Source: 2-01-FULL-39-28 sp964436165 (lineage in GTDB: Bacteria; Patescibacteriota; Minisyncoccia; 2-02-FULL-40-12; GWA2-44-9). Taken from it: DNA of 11,173 nt. The stretch lies in contig CAYTBY010000030.1 of assembly GCA_964436165.1 (NCBI GenBank), positions 1 to 11,173 on the forward strand. Reading direction: 5' to 3'. A program made the translations under genes and the position numbers. Of the stretch, positions 5,643 to 11,173 are shown piece by piece; position 1 is the first letter of the stretch, and every line of letters begins with the position of its first letter. The notes below the pieces were generated by a model. It saw nothing but the letters and a program-made list of their open reading frames with translations. It was not told where the DNA came from and ran no database searches.

Positions 5643-6923
5643 TTATATTTTAAGAATATCCTTAAACGTGCCGTTGTCCTCTAACGGACCAATGGCCGCC
5701 AAGTTAAGCTTGCTGTTATTAAACACCTCCCCGGCTACCCCATGAACCTCATCTAGGGTTACTCTCTTTATTTTATCTAGTTCTTCCTCCGGGGTCAAAA
5801 CCTTGTTATGGAATAAAACCGAATCAGCATAGCTCATCGCCACTCCGTCAGAGTGCTCTAGCCCCAAAGCCATTGACCCTTCGGCATTGTCTTTGGCCTG
5901 TTGAAGCTCTTTCTCGGTAATATTATCGGTTTTTACTTTATTAACCTCATTAAGAATAACCTTTATCGCCTCAATGGCTTTCTCATTATTAACCCCGGCG
6001 CTGACAGACAAGTAACCGCTATCCGTATATGGGTTAACTTCTGAGCGAACATAATAAGCCAGCCCCCTTCTTTCTCTGACCTCATAGAATAACCGAGAGC
6101 TCATTCCGCCACCAAGAATTTTAGCTAGGACGCTTAGGGCATATTTTTTCTCGTCAAACATATTAAACGATCGGAAGCCGAGAATAAAATGGGTCTGATC
6201 AGTTTTTTTGTGACTTAGGATAAAGCTCGGATCGATTTGGGCTTCGGCTACTGCCGGCTTACCGATTGATTTGCCGTGACGGATCTTCTTAAAATAATTT
6301 TCAACTTTTTTCTTAACTTCTTCCGGATCCACGTTACCGGCTACGGCTACAATCGTATTTTCGGCAACGTAATGAGAGTTAAAATAATCGACAAATTTAT
6401 CACGCTTCAGGCCAGTAACAACTTCCTTTTCTCCGGCAATTTCCCAGCCGGCTGGCTGATCGCCATACAAAAGCTTCTCAAAAACATCACTCACATAACG
6501 TTGGGGTAGGTCCCGATACATGTTGATCTCCTCAACAATAACTCCTTTTTCAATAGCAATTTCTTCCTCGGATAATTTAGAATTAAGGAAAATATCAAAG
6601 ACAACGTCCATAGTAATATCCAACTTTTCAGCACTGGCCTTAGCATAATAGCCAGTATATTCCTTGCCCGTAAAAGCATTGTACTCAGCCCCGATAGTAT
6701 CAAGCTCCCGGGCAATATCCATTGTTCCGGGACGCTTCTCGGTTCCTTTGAACATCATGTGTTCGAGAAAGTGAGAGATTCCGTTTATCTCCTTGGTCTC
6801 ATATTTAGAGCCCGTTCCGACCAGCACAAAAACCGTGGCCGTTTTGGTGGCCGGCATGGGTATAGTAACCAAACGCAAGCCTGAATCGAATTTATGAAGT
6901 TGGTGTTGAAATGTTGTTGTCAT
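5643..6923 (-). CDS. M16-family zinc metallopeptidase (processing-peptidase-like)
   Basis: M16 peptidases degrade or process peptides inside a clamshell of two homologous domains. The 426 residues contain the inverted zinc motif HFLEH at 51-55 (H51 and H55 ligands, E54 catalytic) and the third ligand in VIVEEINMYRDLP (E131 or E132). The inactive-half motif GGGMSSRLFYEVRERRGLAYYV follows at about 275-297, whose Arg/Tyr usually contact the substrate. It is full length for the single-chain bacterial type, which works as a dimer. The start is the ATG at 6923; the Shine-Dalgarno is weak (AGAAG about 10 bases upstream). It follows tRNA-Met by 33 bases with no terminator between, so it probably shares the tRNA promoter, and it leads directly into the AI-2E-family gene. 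No signal peptide is visible, so it should be cytoplasmic. Confidence 0.95.
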   Translation of the reverse strand: MTTTFQHQLHKFDSGLRLVTIPMPATKTATVFVLVGTGSKYETKEINGISHFLEHMMFKGTEKRPGTMDIARELDTIGAEYNAFTGKEYTGYYAKASAEKLDITMDVVFDIFLNSKLSEEEIAIEKGVIVEEINMYRDLPQRYVSDVFEKLLYGDQPAGWEIAGEKEVVTGLKRDKFVDYFNSHYVAENTIVAVAGNVDPEEVKKKVENYFKKIRHGKSIGKPAVAEAQIDPSFILSHKKTDQTHFILGFRSFNMFDEKKYALSVLAKILGGGMSSRLFYEVRERRGLAYYVRSEVNPYTDSGYLSVSAGVNNEKAIEAIKVILNEVNKVKTDNITEKELQQAKDNAEGSMALGLEHSDGVAMSYADSVLFHNKVLTPEEELDKIKRVTLDEVHGVAGEVFNNSKLNLAAIGPLEDNGTFKDILKI

Positions 6924-6956
6924 TGCTGTACGCTTCTAAGCTTTGGCGAAGTAGTG

Positions 6957-7028
6957 TGTCGGTGGCAGGGATCGAACCTGCGACAACTTCTTTATGAGGG
7001 AAGTGCTCTACCACTGAGCTACACCGAC
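6957..7028 (-). tRNA. tRNA-Met (anticodon CAU), elongator type
   Basis: A complete cloverleaf can be drawn. The 7-bp acceptor is GTCGGTG/CACCGAC, the D stem GCTC/GAGC, the anticodon loop CTCATAA with CAT at 6994-6996, the T stem GCAGG/CCTGC with loop TTCGATC, and the discriminator A. CCA is not encoded. G1-C72 pairing argues against an initiator tRNA. The anticodon stem CTTCC/AGAAG has a C31-A39 mismatch at the base pair next to the loop. A tRNA-Ile2 (lysidine-modified CAU) is possible but less likely. Confidence 0.92.
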
Positions 7029-7050
7029 AAAAGAAAGTTTTAATTATCTA

Positions 7051-7079
7051 ATTTTACAACATAATTCATTTTTTTTCAA
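7051..7079 (-). promoter_or_regulatory. Strong candidate promoter for tRNA-Met and the downstream operon
   Basis: On the minus strand TTGAAA (7074-7079) and TAAAAT (7051-7056) are exactly 17 bases apart, 22 bases before the mature tRNA 5' end. It sits immediately after the terminator of the preceding operon. Confidence 0.65.
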
Positions 7080-7123
7080 ATAAAAAACGGCTTTCGCCAA
7101 GTCAGACTTAGTTTCGCCGTTTT
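7078..7123 (-). terminator. Intrinsic terminator of the dioxygenase operon
   Basis: On the minus strand AAAACGGC pairs perfectly with GCCGTTTT (bases 7116-7123 and 7084-7091), followed by TTTTTTATTT. The loop contains a second small stem AAGTC/GACTT. It begins 8 bases after the stop of the 208-residue gene. Confidence 0.75.
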
Positions 7124-7130
7124 ACATACC

Positions 7131-7757
7131 CTATAAATCTAGCAGATCATCAAATTTAGGAACTGCCTTCTTCAGGCGTTCTGCTAATTTTTCTTTAATA
7201 ATATCCCAGATGCTATCGTCTTGCATCGTCTTTGCTACCTCGACCAGAACTACCAGATCAACGTATCTCATCATTTCCTCAATACTTTTAAGCTTATACG
7301 ATTTGCCGTATTTCACATCCTCGTGAACAAAAAGGCTTCCAGCAAGATCAATAAAAAAAGATTGATAGCCCTGTTTTCCATGGGGATGGTAGGGATTAGG
7401 ACTTGGACCATCATAGATAACGGTTCGAGATATGCTCAAGTGATTGATGATCAGCTCCTCGTCACCTTCGTTGCCCATCTTCAAACTGCGCAGAGAAGAT
7501 GTAATTTCTTCCCACATCTTCGAGGCTAAAAAATCTTTGACCCATTCAAGAATTATTTGAGCAGCTTTTTCGGCTTCAGGTCTTTGTTCTTCAAGCCATT
7601 TATTGTAATCGTCTTTAACCTTCTTGCGCCGTTGTCTTTCCAGTTTTTTCTTGTTTTCTATTTCTTGAATTTTGGCCTTCGCTTCATCGAAACAACCCCG
7701 CAGAGAATCCATCAAATCCTTGGCCTTCTTGCCGTCGTCTTTCTTCTGCTCGCTCAT
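7131..7757 (-). CDS. Unrecognised 208-residue protein, third gene of the dioxygenase operon
   Basis: I do not recognise a family. Residues 1-60 are very rich in Lys, Glu and Arg (for example KKKLERQRRKKVKDD at 37-50) and should form a long, probably coiled-coil, helix. Residues 62-92 form an amphipathic helix. A mixed central part (100-150) contains SPNPYHPHGKQGYQSFFIDLAGSLF, with two His and a Gly/Pro/Tyr-rich turn. The C-terminus (157-208) is again helical and charged. No signal peptide or membrane span is seen. The ATG at 7757 is chosen over an upstream in-frame start because it overlaps the preceding stop as ATGA and has a strong GGAG Shine-Dalgarno. This tight coupling and the shared terminator tie it to the dioxygenase and adenosyltransferase-like proteins, perhaps as a partner or scaffold (inference). 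Confidence 0.75.
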   Translation of the reverse strand: MSEQKKDDGKKAKDLMDSLRGCFDEAKAKIQEIENKKKLERQRRKKVKDDYNKWLEEQRPEAEKAAQIILEWVKDFLASKMWEEITSSLRSLKMGNEGDEELIINHLSISRTVIYDGPSPNPYHPHGKQGYQSFFIDLAGSLFVHEDVKYGKSYKLKSIEEMMRYVDLVVLVEVAKTMQDDSIWDIIKEKLAERLKKAVPKFDDLLDL

Positions 7758-8266
7758 CGGGCTCCTCTCCTTTCTGAGAGATGCCGGCCATAATAAGCCG
7801 GCGGTTTTTCTTGAAAGCCATTCTGCTGATTGACTACCCTCGCCATGGCAAATAATAAACAAGCCACTCTGTCCAAATAACAAACCAGGTCTTCGTAGTC
7901 ATCCTTACGCGGCCATAGCTTTCTCTCTGCTCTGCGGGCTATCGTTCTAGCCACGTGAAGAACGCATGATAGCTGATGGCCTTCAGGAACAATGAAATGA
8001 TCGAGCTCGCCAAGCTCCTGCTCCATCTCGACCGTTTTACTTTCAATGAACAGAACATCTTCGTGTCTTATCTTGCCAGGAATCAGAACTTTACCTGCAA
8101 CGCCAGCAATCTCCGCCTGGGCAAGAAAAAGATTATTTTGAATTCCGGTCAGAAGTTGAGCTTGGTCATCGCAAACAGTGAGGGACTTAGCAAGACCAAG
8201 AAAAGAATTTAGTTCATCCAGCTCTCCCAAAATCTCGTTCTTCTCTGGCGTTAAGTTATCTATCAT
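7754..8266 (-). CDS. PduO/MMAB-type cob(I)alamin adenosyltransferase-like protein lacking the N-terminal ATP-loop motif
   Basis: PduO/MMAB enzymes transfer the adenosyl group of ATP to cob(I)alamin. The 170 residues match the family four-helix bundle: GELDELNSFLGLAKSL (14-29), GIQNNLFLAQAEIAG (41-55), FIVPEGH (91-97), VLHVARTIARRAERKLW (102-118, with the signature RRAER at 111-115) and YLDRVACLLFAMARVVNQ (130-147). Family members normally begin with a segment of about 25 residues containing TGDxGxT, which wraps ATP. Here the protein starts at MIDNLTPEKNEILGELDEL and that motif is absent. No matching sequence occurs at the end of the upstream gene. The start is fixed by the ATGA overlap with the dioxygenase stop. 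So the bundle and cobalamin side may be kept while catalysis is altered or lost; a repurposed ATR fold is possible. Confidence 0.82.
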   Translation of the reverse strand: MIDNLTPEKNEILGELDELNSFLGLAKSLTVCDDQAQLLTGIQNNLFLAQAEIAGVAGKVLIPGKIRHEDVLFIESKTVEMEQELGELDHFIVPEGHQLSCVLHVARTIARRAERKLWPRKDDYEDLVCYLDRVACLLFAMARVVNQQNGFQEKPPAYYGRHLSERRGAR

Positions 8267-9459
8267 GCCGCAACCAGCTCTTCAACCATTTTTAACTGCC
8301 GATCTATGAACGCTTCGCAATCTTGCTCTGTCCTTTTCCTTATAAAACATTTTTCCCATCTTTCTTCTATCCGGCCCCTTAATTGGATTAGGTATGGACT
8401 ACCTCCCGTTCCTATAACCTGACCCGTCTTTTTGAAAATATAGAAAGTTGCATAGCCATAATGTATGGCAAGAAACTCCAAAAGTTGCTCAACGCACCGA
8501 TCATACAAATCAATAAGATACGGAGCCGACTCACATACAACATCTCTTACCCTTGAAATATTTTCCAAATAATCAACAAACTCTCTATGTTTCTTTGGCA
8601 TATGTCCACGCATTTGCATTAGGAAAACCGCCAAGCGGTTATTTTTATCAAGTGGGGGCATTTGTAATCCGGCTTCAACTGCCTGCTCAAAGGATGTCTG
8701 AGCTCCAGTCTGGCCGGGAAACGTTTGGGGCTGACCACCATATTTACCGACACCCTCATAAATTACGCTGTGGAAGAACATGATCCATTTTCTTATCTTA
8801 TCGTAAGTATCCGGCGTTGTATGCTCCGGCATTCTTTTCATCGTGGCGATCACACCATCTAAAGACAAATTGGTATTCAAAAGGGTAGTCTCCGGAGACA
8901 TTTCGCCCAAAGCATTTTGCCACAAAGAATTTATCGCTAGTCCGGCTTTGTTCTCAATGTCATTATGTATCAATATGAACCACGATTGATCCGGTGCTCT
9001 GCTAAATGTCTGTATTAACTCAAGATTGTCAACCACGATAGGCCCTAGCGGATCTTTCCTTTTCCAGTTCCAAAGTGCATAGGGAGCATATTGAAGAATC
9101 GGAGGCATATCTAGTAATTCTGAAACATTGCACACTGGCCCAGCGAGATTCTTACATATTACCACGGGGCCCTTTGTCTCATCTTGAATTTTGACATACG
9201 CACTTTGAAGATGAGAGTATCTCTTCCAAATAAGCCTAAGCTCTCTTTCCCTTTCCTTAATCTTATCAAAGGCTTCAGGTGGAGGTATGGGCAAAGTTTT
9301 AGCTACAGTCAAAATCCTTCCTGATTCTATAAGTTCTGGCAATTCATTCCCGACCTGATCTAAAAATTCCCATCCGGTTGGTAATTCCGTCAGTGGATCT
9401 TGATCTGGCAAAAATCCCCTCTCGGGAGATACATCAAAGTCTTCCAGTCTGAGCGGCAT
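8263..9459 (-). CDS. Indoleamine 2,3-dioxygenase-family heme protein
   Basis: IDO enzymes use heme and O2 to open the indole ring of tryptophan. The 398 residues align along the whole family: RGFLPDQDPLTELP (14-27), MPPILQYAPYALWNWKRKDP (118-137), DNLELIQTFS (144-153), VIYEGVGKYGGQPQTFPGQTGAQTSF (232-257), MQMRGHMPKKHREF (281-294) and GTGGSPYLIQLRGRIEE (350-366). By my alignment to remembered human IDO1, the proximal heme ligand His346 is H333 (AIHYGYATFYIF) and substrate-binding Arg231 is R223. Phe226 and Phe227 are replaced by T218 and Y219, and Ser167 by H165, so Trp may not be the substrate. A charged tail (about 370-398) goes beyond the usual end. The ATG at 9459 has GGAG four bases upstream, the same arrangement as the third gene. 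It leads the three-gene operon. Confidence 0.9.
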   Translation of the reverse strand: MPLRLEDFDVSPERGFLPDQDPLTELPTGWEFLDQVGNELPELIESGRILTVAKTLPIPPPEAFDKIKERERELRLIWKRYSHLQSAYVKIQDETKGPVVICKNLAGPVCNVSELLDMPPILQYAPYALWNWKRKDPLGPIVVDNLELIQTFSRAPDQSWFILIHNDIENKAGLAINSLWQNALGEMSPETTLLNTNLSLDGVIATMKRMPEHTTPDTYDKIRKWIMFFHSVIYEGVGKYGGQPQTFPGQTGAQTSFEQAVEAGLQMPPLDKNNRLAVFLMQMRGHMPKKHREFVDYLENISRVRDVVCESAPYLIDLYDRCVEQLLEFLAIHYGYATFYIFKKTGQVIGTGGSPYLIQLRGRIEERWEKCFIRKRTEQDCEAFIDRQLKMVEELVAA

Positions 9460-9490
9460 AAGGCTCCATTTGTTAATGTTCTTTTGGTCT

Positions 9491-9519
9491 AATCTACATT
9501 TTAAAAACAATTTTTGCAA
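9491..9519 (-). promoter_or_regulatory. Candidate promoter of the dioxygenase operon
   Basis: On the minus strand TTGCAA (9514-9519) and TAGATT (9491-9496) are 17 bases apart, giving a leader of about 25 bases to the ATG at 9459. The -10 matches the consensus at four of six positions. This placement also argues against an in-frame upstream TTG start at 9519, which would lie in the -35. Confidence 0.4.
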
Positions 9520-9583
9520 GAAAAGCCATTTCGGTGGATAAATAACTTTTGAATAATTTATCGTATTGTTTTAAAGTAGAAGA

Positions 9584-10054
9584 ATGACAAATACCAATTT
9601 TACCAAAAAGACATGGATGTTGTTGGGAATTTACGTCGTTACAGCAATTATCAGTCTGGTTGTATTAAGTAGCTCAACAAATAATCAAAAAGAGTCAGAC
9701 TCTTTTAAGGAAACTATAAAAGAAGAACTGACTGGCACTGCTCCTGTAAAGAAAGGAACAACTCAACAAGTAAAAACATACGATCAGCTAGTCAAAGATT
9801 TTAGTGGGAGAAGGATCCAGTTTGATATTACCTGCCAGGCAATTCCCAATAATGTTACCTACAAAAACGGCACTCAGGTTATGTTCGATAACCGATCTGG
9901 CGATGCCAGATGGATATCTGTCGGCGGAGCAGAATATTATTTGTCCGGCTACGGTTACAAAGTGCTGACTCTTTCCAGCAAAACTCTGCCCAAAAACCTC
10001 TATCTTAATTGCGGATCAGCTGTTAACGTCGGCCAGATCCTTCTCCAGCGCTAA
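9584..10054 (+). CDS. Membrane-anchored cupredoxin-like extracellular domain protein
   Basis: The 156 residues begin with a short positive stretch (TKKT) and one hydrophobic segment (about 11-30) that should act as an uncleaved anchor. A polar linker (31-70) follows, and then a compact all-beta domain (about 72-156) with RIQFDITCQAIPNN, FDNRSGDARWISVGG, YYLSGYGYKVLTLSSKTLP and LYLNCGSAVNVGQILLQ. The strand pattern and the terminal CGS...GQILLQ resemble cupredoxin-like domains I recall as frequent in Parcubacteria. The classical copper set (two His, Cys, Met) is not present. C84 and C143 more likely form a disulfide. It is transcribed divergently from the dioxygenase operon. Function unknown; probably on the outer face of the membrane. 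Confidence 0.7.
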   Translation: MTNTNFTKKTWMLLGIYVVTAIISLVVLSSSTNNQKESDSFKETIKEELTGTAPVKKGTTQQVKTYDQLVKDFSGRRIQFDITCQAIPNNVTYKNGTQVMFDNRSGDARWISVGGAEYYLSGYGYKVLTLSSKTLPKNLYLNCGSAVNVGQILLQR

Positions 10055-10160
10055 AGATGTTGCGGAAGATACTTTAATAAACTCAGTCCCAGCGAAGGAC
10101 ATTAGAACTACTTTGGTGAGTTACTATAGTAGCAAGTTTAATTTTGTGGGAAATGGGGTA

Positions 10161-10188
10161 ATTAAAAACCCACCTTCTTGGGTGGGCT
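10161..10188 (-). terminator. Intrinsic terminator of the zinc-ribbon gene
   Basis: On the minus strand CCCACC pairs with GGTGGG (10181-10186 with 10169-10174) around a 6-base loop, followed by TTTTTAATT. It lies 13 bases after the stop of the gene ending at 10202. Read on the plus strand it has no T-tract. Confidence 0.8.
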
Positions 10189-10201
10189 TATGAACAAAAA
10201 A

Positions 10202-10393
10202 TTATGCACTCATTAGCTGAAGGTCATTACCTGAATACCAGGGAGATTTTCCGTTGAGCCATTCCTGCCGGCCAGTGCGTGGATTAACTCGACATACATC
10301 TGTGCCACAATTTGAACAGGATCCGATGGTGACGCCGTCTCCTCGGGAAGCATAGATTTTGGCATTGCAACAGGGTGACTTGGTTTTATCCAT
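10202..10393 (-). CDS. Small zinc-ribbon protein
   Basis: The 63-residue protein has SPCCNAKI (6-13) and CSNCG (26-30), with an extra C34, the pattern of a zinc-ribbon with two cysteine knuckles joined by a short beta loop containing SRGDGVTIG. The tail NPRTGRQEWLNGKSPWYSG carries basic and aromatic residues. Such proteins bind nucleic acid or a protein partner; nothing here decides which. The ATG at 10393 has an AAGGTAAGG ribosome-binding region 7-15 bases upstream. An excellent extended -10 promoter lies about 35 bases upstream and a clean terminator follows, so it is a single-gene transcription unit. This strongly supports it as real despite its size. Confidence 0.8.
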   Translation of the reverse strand: MDKTKSPCCNAKIYASRGDGVTIGSCSNCGTDVCRVNPRTGRQEWLNGKSPWYSGNDLQLMSA

Positions 10394-10425
10394 TTTTTTA
10401 CCTTACCTTAAAGAGCTTAAACCCG

Positions 10426-10461
10426 TGCTAACATATTAGCATGGTTGTTAGAGATAGTCAA
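10426..10461 (-). promoter_or_regulatory. Strong extended -10 promoter with overlapping palindromic operator candidate
   Basis: On the minus strand TTGACT (10456-10461) is 17 bases from TAATAT (10433-10438), which is preceded by TGC (extended -10). TGCTAA-CATA-TTAGCA (10426-10441), a 6-bp inverted repeat, covers the -10 and the predicted start. It would be a natural repressor site for the zinc-ribbon gene. Confidence 0.7.
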
Positions 10462-10533
10462 TGTTGGTTGCAAGTAAGCAGAGACATCGGAACCACCATA
10501 ATTCAAGGTTACCATAATAACTTTGTTTAGATA

Positions 10534-11052
10534 TCAAAGTATCTCATGGGCAAGACCAAGTTCTACCGCTTGGGTTGCCGTAACAGCAACACGGTCATCA
10601 AGAAGGGTATTTGCCACCTCCTCAGTAATTTTTCCGTCTGACCTTTCCTTTAAAATATTTACATACTTTGCCTCTGATCTATCCAGATCTTTGATTATTT
10701 CTTTAGCTTTTTTTGAAGTAATATTTTGAGCATCGCCCAATGAAAATCTATGGAATCTTATGAGCGCCAAGTTGGTTATATATCTTAGCTCTCCCATCAA
10801 GAACAGAGGAACCGCTGCAGAGCTAACCTCGCCCAAAGCAACTGTCTGTAATTTGGGTTTTAGTATGCTTATTATGTAGTCGTATGTGGCAAAAGAGTCA
10901 TCGACACTGCCACCGCTGGAAGCTATAAATAAAGTAATCGTTAGCTTGGGATCGTCAACATGTAACTTCGATATTGTCGTAATTACTTCCATCGAAGTTT
11001 TGGCATTTATCTCGTCGTTAAGATACACCGAGCGTTCGGGTGTAAATTCCAT
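10534..11052 (-). CDS. ClpP-like serine peptidase, divergent
   Basis: ClpP forms barrel-shaped peptidase rings that work with Clp AAA+ unfoldases. The 172 residues align with ClpP from RSVYLNDEIN (7-16) to the end: ITLFIASSGGSVDDSFATYDYI (39-60), VALGEVSSAAVPLFLMGE (71-88) with S78 in the nucleophile position, IRFHRFSLGD (98-107) with H101 in place of the IHQP histidine, and LDDRVAVTATQAVELGLAHEI (151-171). The third triad residue is unclear: R154 aligns with ClpP Asp171, although D152 and D153 are adjacent. It is slightly short and lacks the usual N-terminal axial-loop segment. The ATG at 11052 is preferred because GGAGG lies 5 bases upstream, while the in-frame ATG at 11064 has none. No Clp ATPase gene is in the window. 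A monofunctional ClpP paralogue is the best guess. Confidence 0.85.
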   Translation of the reverse strand: MEFTPERSVYLNDEINAKTSMEVITTISKLHVDDPKLTITLFIASSGGSVDDSFATYDYIISILKPKLQTVALGEVSSAAVPLFLMGELRYITNLALIRFHRFSLGDAQNITSKKAKEIIKDLDRSEAKYVNILKERSDGKITEEVANTLLDDRVAVTATQAVELGLAHEIL

Positions 11053-11082
11053 GACTACCTCCATAATTGTTAAGGTGGTTAC

Positions 11083-11110
11083 ATTTAACCATTCTCGCCC
11101 AATCGGTCAA
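11083..11110 (-). promoter_or_regulatory. Candidate promoter for the ClpP-like gene
   Basis: On the minus strand TTGACC (11105-11110) is 16 bases from TTAAAT (11083-11088), a weak -10. A small inverted repeat GGTTA-CATT-TAACC (11077-11090) covers the -10 and could be an operator. Confidence 0.35.
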
Positions 11111-11173
11111 TAGACGATTAGAGACTGTATAAATATTGGTTGATAATTCATGTAAGTTGGCGAGTATTTATCT

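Noticed and set aside
7783..7805. GCCGGC hairpin followed by GGTTTTT, terminator-like on the plus strand
   Set aside because: It lies inside a minus-strand coding region with no plus-strand gene ending nearby. Kept only as a possible influence on the next ribosome-binding site.
7758..7883. N-terminal extension of the 208-residue protein
   Set aside because: It would be a different frame over the conserved end of the adenosyltransferase-like gene; the ATGA overlap and GGAG fix the start at 7757.
9460..9519. Twenty-residue N-terminal extension of the dioxygenase from a TTG
   Set aside because: The TTG lies in the likely -35 element, has no Shine-Dalgarno, and the added residues do not fit the family; the ATG at 9459 has GGAG at proper spacing.
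10122..10131. Perfect palindrome TACTATAGTA after the cupredoxin-like gene
   Set aside because: Ten bases in AT-rich intergenic DNA with no promoter or partner site; easily chance.
10520..10540. ACTTTG/CAAAGT hairpin at the end of the ClpP-like gene
   Set aside because: Overlaps the stop codon, AT-rich short stem and no T-tract; too weak to call a terminator.

Overview
The window looks like a chromosomal piece of a Candidate Phyla Radiation (Patescibacteria, probably Parcubacteria-type) genome. The case is inference from gene content: compact single-domain versions of housekeeping genes (short MetRS, short RsmI, lone M16 peptidase), a RelE-type toxin with the antitoxin form I associate with these genomes, a membrane-anchored cupredoxin-like protein, and very short intergenic gaps. 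No rRNA or other lineage marker is present. Almost everything is on the minus strand; only two small membrane proteins are on the plus strand.

Layout from right to left, in the direction of transcription. A divergent ClpP-like protease (10534-11052) is followed by a small zinc-ribbon protein (10202-10393) with its own extended -10 promoter and an intrinsic terminator. A plus-strand anchored cupredoxin-like protein (9584-10054) is divergent from a three-gene operon: an indoleamine-2,3-dioxygenase-family heme protein (8263-9459), a PduO/MMAB adenosyltransferase-like protein lacking the usual N-terminal ATP-binding segment (7754-8266), and an unrecognised 208-residue protein (7131-7757). These genes overlap by ATGA at both junctions and end at a strong terminator. 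A promoter then drives tRNA-Met(CAU), followed without a visible terminator by an M16 peptidase (5643-6923), an AI-2E-family membrane protein (4567-5637), RsmI (3730-4473) and a phosphoribosyltransferase-like protein (3230-3724). Next come an antitoxin-toxin pair (3037 to 2564) abutting metG (1068-2555). A small plus-strand membrane protein (777-986) is divergent from tatD, which runs off the left edge.

Three things stand out. (1) A 46-bp palindromic repeat, or half of it, lies inside two unrelated genes (tatD twice, rsmI once), always in the same reading frame. It adds a peptide with cores EALLLE and RSKAS, which resembles the logic of the protein-coding palindromic elements of Rickettsia. 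(2) The heme dioxygenase / cobalamin adenosyltransferase-like / unknown operon pairs two tetrapyrrole-associated folds in a lineage that generally cannot make heme or cobalamin. The adenosyltransferase-like member has lost its ATP-loop motif, so it may have a new role. (3) A segment of about 115 bp at 3120-3241 has long terminal inverted repeats and supplies the last codons and stop of the phosphoribosyltransferase-like gene, as a small mobile element might.
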